A stretch of DNA of 7,338 nucleotides, taken from assembly GCA_019120525.1 (NCBI GenBank), contig DWUW01000205.1:1-7338 (forward strand). The letters are read 5' to 3'. Position numbers and translations under genes: made by a program. Positions 4,893 through 7,338 of this stretch are shown here, piece by piece. The notes under the pieces were generated by a model. The model was given only the letters and a program-made list of their open reading frames with translations, did no database searches and was not told the DNA's origin. The first letter of the stretch is position 1; each line of letters starts with the position of its first letter. The stretch comes from Candidatus Eisenbergiella stercorigallinarum (lineage in GTDB: Bacteria; Bacillota; Clostridia; Lachnospirales; Lachnospiraceae).

Positions 4893-5684
4893 ATGGAAAG
4901 AAGGACGGACGAAAGGATCTCGGAATGGTTCCGCGAAGAGGCGGAGAGGATCAGCGTTCCCGCAGACATGAAAACAGAGATCGACAGACGCATCAGGAAT
5001 GCGGAAAGGAGAACGGTTATGAAAAAATTCAGCAGAAAAAAGGCGGTACTGATCGCGGCGGCAGTGGCTCTGATCGGTTCCGTGACCGCAGTAGCGGCAG
5101 GAAGGGTGGCTTCCATGGAAAGCCATTCCAACCGGAACGATCAGGTGACCGATTACGCGGCCATCGCCGGCGTGGAAGAAAAGGTGGGCTTTGCCTTCCC
5201 TTCCCTGGAGGAATTTTCCAACGGCTTTCGCTTCGCCTACGCGCTTCCCGGAGAAAACAGCGATTACGACGAGGATGGAAATGTGCTTTCCTCCTATCAG
5301 TCGGTGGACCTGACCTATACCGACGGCGCCCAGGAGATCACCTTCCTGATCTACCCCACCCGCCCTTATGAGGAGGCGGATCCGGAGACTTCTGCCGTAA
5401 AGCCCGTCTGGACAGGGCAAAAGGAGGGCGTCAGCCTGACAGTCACCCGGACGGTCTACCGGTTCGTGCCCCCCGATTATGAGCTGACGGAGGAGGACCT
5501 TCAGGCACAGGAGGACGGCAGCGTGGTTTTCTCCTACGGAAGCGCGCAGGTGGAGGAGAACGTGGCCTATAACTGCGAGCTGGAGAAGGACGGCTTAACG
5601 TATCTGGCCCTGGGCTTTGACCTGGCCATGGAGCCGGAGGAGCTGGCCGAAATGACCGCGCAGCTTGCAACCGCCGGAGAATGA
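4893..5684 (+). CDS. Probable membrane-anchored anti-sigma factor for the upstream ECF sigma
   Basis: This 263-residue protein starts with a charged amphipathic region (1-48, MERRTDERISEWFREEAERI and onward) of the kind that binds ECF sigma factors in Firmicutes anti-sigmas. A single membrane segment follows (about 50-70, AVLIAAAVALIGSVTAVAAG), then an acidic extracytoplasmic domain (about 75-263) that I cannot assign to a named family with confidence. It lacks a His-x3-Cys-x2-Cys zinc motif. The start is ATG 4893, with GGAGG at 4882-4886 and a 6-nt spacer; an upstream ATG at 4854 has no ribosome binding site and lies in a hairpin. A second strong start signal is present inside the gene (AAAGGAG 5005-5011, ATG 5019). 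The 3' end is altered by a 29-bp tandem duplication. The call rests on gene order and topology. Confidence 0.75.
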   Translation: MERRTDERISEWFREEAERISVPADMKTEIDRRIRNAERRTVMKKFSRKKAVLIAAAVALIGSVTAVAAGRVASMESHSNRNDQVTDYAAIAGVEEKVGFAFPSLEEFSNGFRFAYALPGENSDYDEDGNVLSSYQSVDLTYTDGAQEITFLIYPTRPYEEADPETSAVKPVWTGQKEGVSLTVTRTVYRFVPPDYELTEEDLQAQEDGSVVFSYGSAQVEENVAYNCELEKDGLTYLALGFDLAMEPEELAEMTAQLATAGE

Positions 5685-5708
5685 CCGCGCAGCTTGCGGC
5701 CGCCGGGG
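5651..5708 (+). repeat. 29-bp tandem duplication at the 3' end of the anti-sigma gene
   Basis: Two adjacent copies (5651-5679 and 5680-5708), both beginning AATGACCGCGCAGCTTGC, match at 26 of 29 bases. The current stop codon (TGA 5682-5684) lies in the second copy. Because 29 is not a multiple of three, the second copy is read in a different frame. If one copy were removed, the frame would run on to TAA 5738-5740 and add nine residues (GADKRAGGR). Confidence 0.85.
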
Positions 5709-5761
5709 AAGGAGCGGATAAAAGGGCAGGCGGAAGATAAAAGAGAATAGCGAAAAACAGG

Positions 5762-5810
5762 AAGCCGCAGCAGGACGGATGTGGATAACAGATGTCCGGC
5801 TGCGGCTTTT
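5762..5810 (+). terminator. Rho-independent terminator of the sigma/anti-sigma unit
   Basis: AAGCCGCAGC (5762-5771) pairs perfectly with GCTGCGGCTT (5799-5808), and an inner GGAC/GTCC (5773-5776 with 5794-5797) extends the stem past one mismatch. TTTT runs through 5807-5810. The U-tract is short but the 10-bp GC-rich stem is strong. It lies 78 bp after the anti-sigma stop and ahead of the holA promoter, as expected for a unit boundary. Confidence 0.75.
5780..5788 (+). promoter_or_regulatory. Perfect DnaA-box sequence
   Basis: TGTGGATAA is the exact complement of the consensus DnaA box TTATCCACA. It sits in the loop of the terminator hairpin, about 60 bp upstream of the holA promoter -35. Only one copy is present, so this is not a replication origin. 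Whether DnaA binds here is untested. Confidence 0.45.
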
Positions 5811-5841
5811 GCTGTATAAAAAAGCGTTTCCAAAATGCATC

Positions 5842-5870
5842 TCGCCAATTTTTTCTGTTAATGATATAAT
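5842..5870 (+). promoter_or_regulatory. Extended -10 sigma-A promoter for holA
   Basis: TATAAT (5865-5870) is a perfect -10 preceded by TGA, giving the extended -10 TGN motif. TCGCCA (5842-5847), 17 bp upstream, matches TTGACA at four of six positions. Transcription should start near 5877, giving a leader of about 66 nt before the holA ATG. Confidence 0.75.
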
Positions 5871-5875
5871 GATTG

Positions 5876-5928
5876 CGTCTGGCGCAGTCCGGCCTGATGA
5901 GGACCGGGCTGCAGCGAAAGGACAGACG
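5876..5928 (+). promoter_or_regulatory. Foldable leader of holA
   Basis: CAGTCCGG (5885-5892) can pair with CCGGGCTG (5904-5911), eight pairs including one U-G wobble, across an 11-nt loop. An outer CGTCTG/CAGACG pair (5876-5881 with 5923-5928) could close the structure just before the ribosome binding site GGAAGGGA (5928-5935). I do not recognise a known riboswitch. The outer stem depends on the exact transcription start. Confidence 0.35.
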
Positions 5929-5942
5929 GAAGGGAACGGCGC

Positions 5943-6953
5943 ATGAAGCAGCTTTTGGAGGACATCAAAACAGGACAGTTCCGTCAGGCCTACCTCCTTT
6001 ACGGGCAGGAGGCATATCTGCGGAATCAGTACCGCGACAGGCTGAAGGCCGCCATGGCGGACGAAGGGGATACCATGAATGTTTCCTCCTTCCAGGGAAA
6101 GGATATCAATCCGGCCCAGATTATTGACCTGGCGGAGACCATGCCTTTTTTCGCGGAGCGCAGAGTCATCCTCATTCAGGACAGCGGCTGGTTCAAAAAG
6201 GGCGGGGACGCGCTGGCGGACTATCTGAAGGCCCCGTCGCCCACCGCCTTCTTTCTTTTCAACGAAGCCGAGACGGACAAAAGAAGCCGCCTGTTCAAAG
6301 CGGTGAAGGAGGCCGGCTGCGCGGTGGAGTTCGGCGAACAGGATGAAACCACGCTGAAGCGCTGGATCCTGGGAAGGGTGAAGAAGGAAAGCAAGATGAT
6401 CTCGCAGGCCGGGCTGGAGCTTTTTTTGCAGAAGACCGGTTCGGACATGGAAAACATTGACAGGGAGCTGGAGAAGCTGTTCTGTTATACTCTGAAAAAG
6501 GACGTGATCACGGAGGCGGACATAGAAGCGGTCTGCACGCAGCAGCTGAGCGGGAAGATCTTTGACATGATCGAGGCCGTCGCGGCGGGAAGGCAGAAGG
6601 AGGCGCTGGAGCTGTATTATGATCTGCTCGCGCTGAAGGAGCCGCCCATGCGGATCCTCTTTTTGATCGGGAGACAGTTCAGCCTGCTGGTGCAGGTGAA
6701 GGAGCTTCGCGCCAAAGGGTATGACAACCGGCGGATCGGCGAGAAAACAGGGCTGCACGGCTTTATCGCCGGAAAATATGTGAACCAGGCTTCCCGGTTT
6801 GAGATGGGCAGCCTGAAGGAGGCGCTGGCGGACTGCGTGAAAACGGACGAAGCGGTAAAGAACGGCCGCCTGAACGACAGGCTGGGCGTAGAAGTGCTCA
6901 TCATCCGCTGCAGCGGCATTTCCGGCAGGAAAACGGAGATAAAGAAAAAATAA
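5943..6953 (+). CDS. holA: DNA polymerase III delta subunit (clamp-loader subunit)
   Basis: HolA is the clamp-loader subunit that opens the sliding beta clamp so it can be placed on DNA during replication. At 336 residues it has the usual family length. The N-terminal part shows the family signature QAYLLYGQEAYLRNQYRDRL (16-35), followed by a MPFFAERRVILIQD strand (67-80) and DYLKAPSPTAFFLF (93-106), as in an AAA+-like fold lacking a Walker A motif. The central helical region includes GSDMENIDRELEKL (166-179) and ends with FDMIEAVAAGRQKEALELYYDLL. The C-terminal collar domain has ILFLIGRQFSLLVQVKELRAKG (238-259). The start ATG 5943 is preceded by GGAAGGGA with a 7-nt spacer. In many Firmicutes holA follows comEC; here the gene before it is an anti-sigma factor and a terminator and promoter separate the two. 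yqeY follows 18 bp downstream. Confidence 0.95.
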   Translation: MKQLLEDIKTGQFRQAYLLYGQEAYLRNQYRDRLKAAMADEGDTMNVSSFQGKDINPAQIIDLAETMPFFAERRVILIQDSGWFKKGGDALADYLKAPSPTAFFLFNEAETDKRSRLFKAVKEAGCAVEFGEQDETTLKRWILGRVKKESKMISQAGLELFLQKTGSDMENIDRELEKLFCYTLKKDVITEADIEAVCTQQLSGKIFDMIEAVAAGRQKEALELYYDLLALKEPPMRILFLIGRQFSLLVQVKELRAKGYDNRRIGEKTGLHGFIAGKYVNQASRFEMGSLKEALADCVKTDEAVKNGRLNDRLGVEVLIIRCSGISGRKTEIKKK

Positions 6954-6971
6954 GAAAGGACGAAAACAGCC

Positions 6972-7338
6972 ATGAGCAAAATTGATGAAGTAAGGGCGCA
7001 GATGGTCGCCGCCATGAAGAATAAGGACAAGGAGCGCAAGGATACCCTTTCCATGCTGCTTGCCGCCCTGAAAAACAGGGCTATCGACAAGCGCGGGGAT
7101 CTGACCGAAGCGGAAGAAAACGAAGTGATCAAAAAGGAGATCAAACAGACCCAGGAAACCATGGATCTGGCTCCCGCGGACAGAGAAGATATCAGGGAAG
7201 AATGCGCAAAGCGCCTTGCCGTGCTGAAGGAGTTCGCTCCCGCGGAAATGAGCGAAGAGGAGATCCGCGCCCAGATCAGCGCGGTCCTTTCTGACCTGGG
7301 GATCAGCGAGCCCACGGCAAAGGACAAGGGAAGGATCA
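6972..7338 (+). CDS. yqeY: GatB/YqeY-domain protein (3' end cut by window edge)
   Basis: The first 122 codons of a small helical protein of the GatB/YqeY family, normally about 150 residues, so roughly the last 25 are missing. The family resembles the tRNA-binding tail domain of the GatB amidotransferase subunit; its exact role in bacteria is not well defined. Visible hallmarks are VRAQMVAAMKNKDKERKDTL (7-26), MLLAALKNRAIDKRGDLTE (28-46), EVIKKEIKQTQETM (51-64), the LKEFAPAEMSEEEI segment (85-98) and the start of the closing DKGRI motif (118-122). The ATG at 6972 is preceded by GAAAGGA (6954-6960), 11 nt away. It starts 18 bp after the holA stop, so it is probably transcribed with holA. Confidence 0.92.
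   Translation, partial: MSKIDEVRAQMVAAMKNKDKERKDTLSMLLAALKNRAIDKRGDLTEAEENEVIKKEIKQTQETMDLAPADREDIREECAKRLAVLKEFAPAEMSEEEIRAQISAVLSDLGISEPTAKDKGRI

Noticed and set aside
5894..5923. Hammerhead ribozyme: CTGATGA and GAAA core motifs in the holA leader
   Set aside because: The segment between the two motifs does not form stem II beyond one pair, and no NUH cleavage site is placed to close stem III. The core resemblance is probably chance.
5595..6758. Minus-strand open frame (387 codons) opposite holA and the anti-sigma end
   Set aside because: It is antisense to holA, which has clear family motifs and a promoter. It also crosses the terminator and the holA promoter, and its product has no family features.
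6617..7327. Minus-strand open frame (236 codons) opposite holA and yqeY
   Set aside because: It spans two real genes on the opposite strand, and its Ser/Phe/Leu-rich product is typical of an antisense shadow.

Overview
The window looks like the chromosome of a low-G+C-phylum but fairly GC-rich Clostridia, most likely a Lachnospiraceae relative. The basis is the gene families (a WalR/WalK-like two-component pair, a tandem GerMN lipoprotein, a ComEA-type protein, a Firmicutes-style ECF sigma/anti-sigma pair, holA, yqeY), the strong AGGAG-type ribosome binding sites and the sigma-A type promoters. The genus cannot be fixed from the sequence alone. No transposase, phage gene, tRNA, rRNA or CRISPR array is visible.

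Left half, minus strand (about 4083 down to 1): a good sigma-A promoter at 4055-4083 reads leftward into four closely spaced genes. These are a ComEA-like helix-hairpin-helix/SLBB protein with a lipobox (3304-3999), an OmpR/PhoB-family response regulator (2579-3268), a membrane sensor histidine kinase (997-2496) and a lipoprotein with two GerMN domains (1-975, cut by the window edge). The last three form a regulator-kinase-lipoprotein set laid out like actinobacterial MtrA-MtrB-LpqB. The comEA leader can fold into an 11-bp hairpin that buries its own ribosome binding site.

Middle, plus strand (4252-5684): an ECF sigma factor starting at a TTG codon, behind a strongly structured leader, is followed by its probable membrane-bound anti-sigma factor. 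The anti-sigma gene has a second well-placed internal start and a 29-bp tandem duplication at its 3' end that shifts the reading frame and shortens the protein. A rho-independent terminator at 5762-5810 closes this unit and carries a perfect DnaA-box sequence in its loop.

Right part, plus strand (5842-7338): an extended -10 promoter and a foldable leader precede holA (DNA polymerase III delta subunit). A GatB/YqeY-domain gene follows 18 bp downstream and runs off the window. Both are housekeeping genes.

The two sides share one divergent control region (4000-4251). The left operon probably senses and controls envelope state. The sigma/anti-sigma pair is a second, independent envelope-to-transcription signalling route. 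Any functional link between them is inference from position only.
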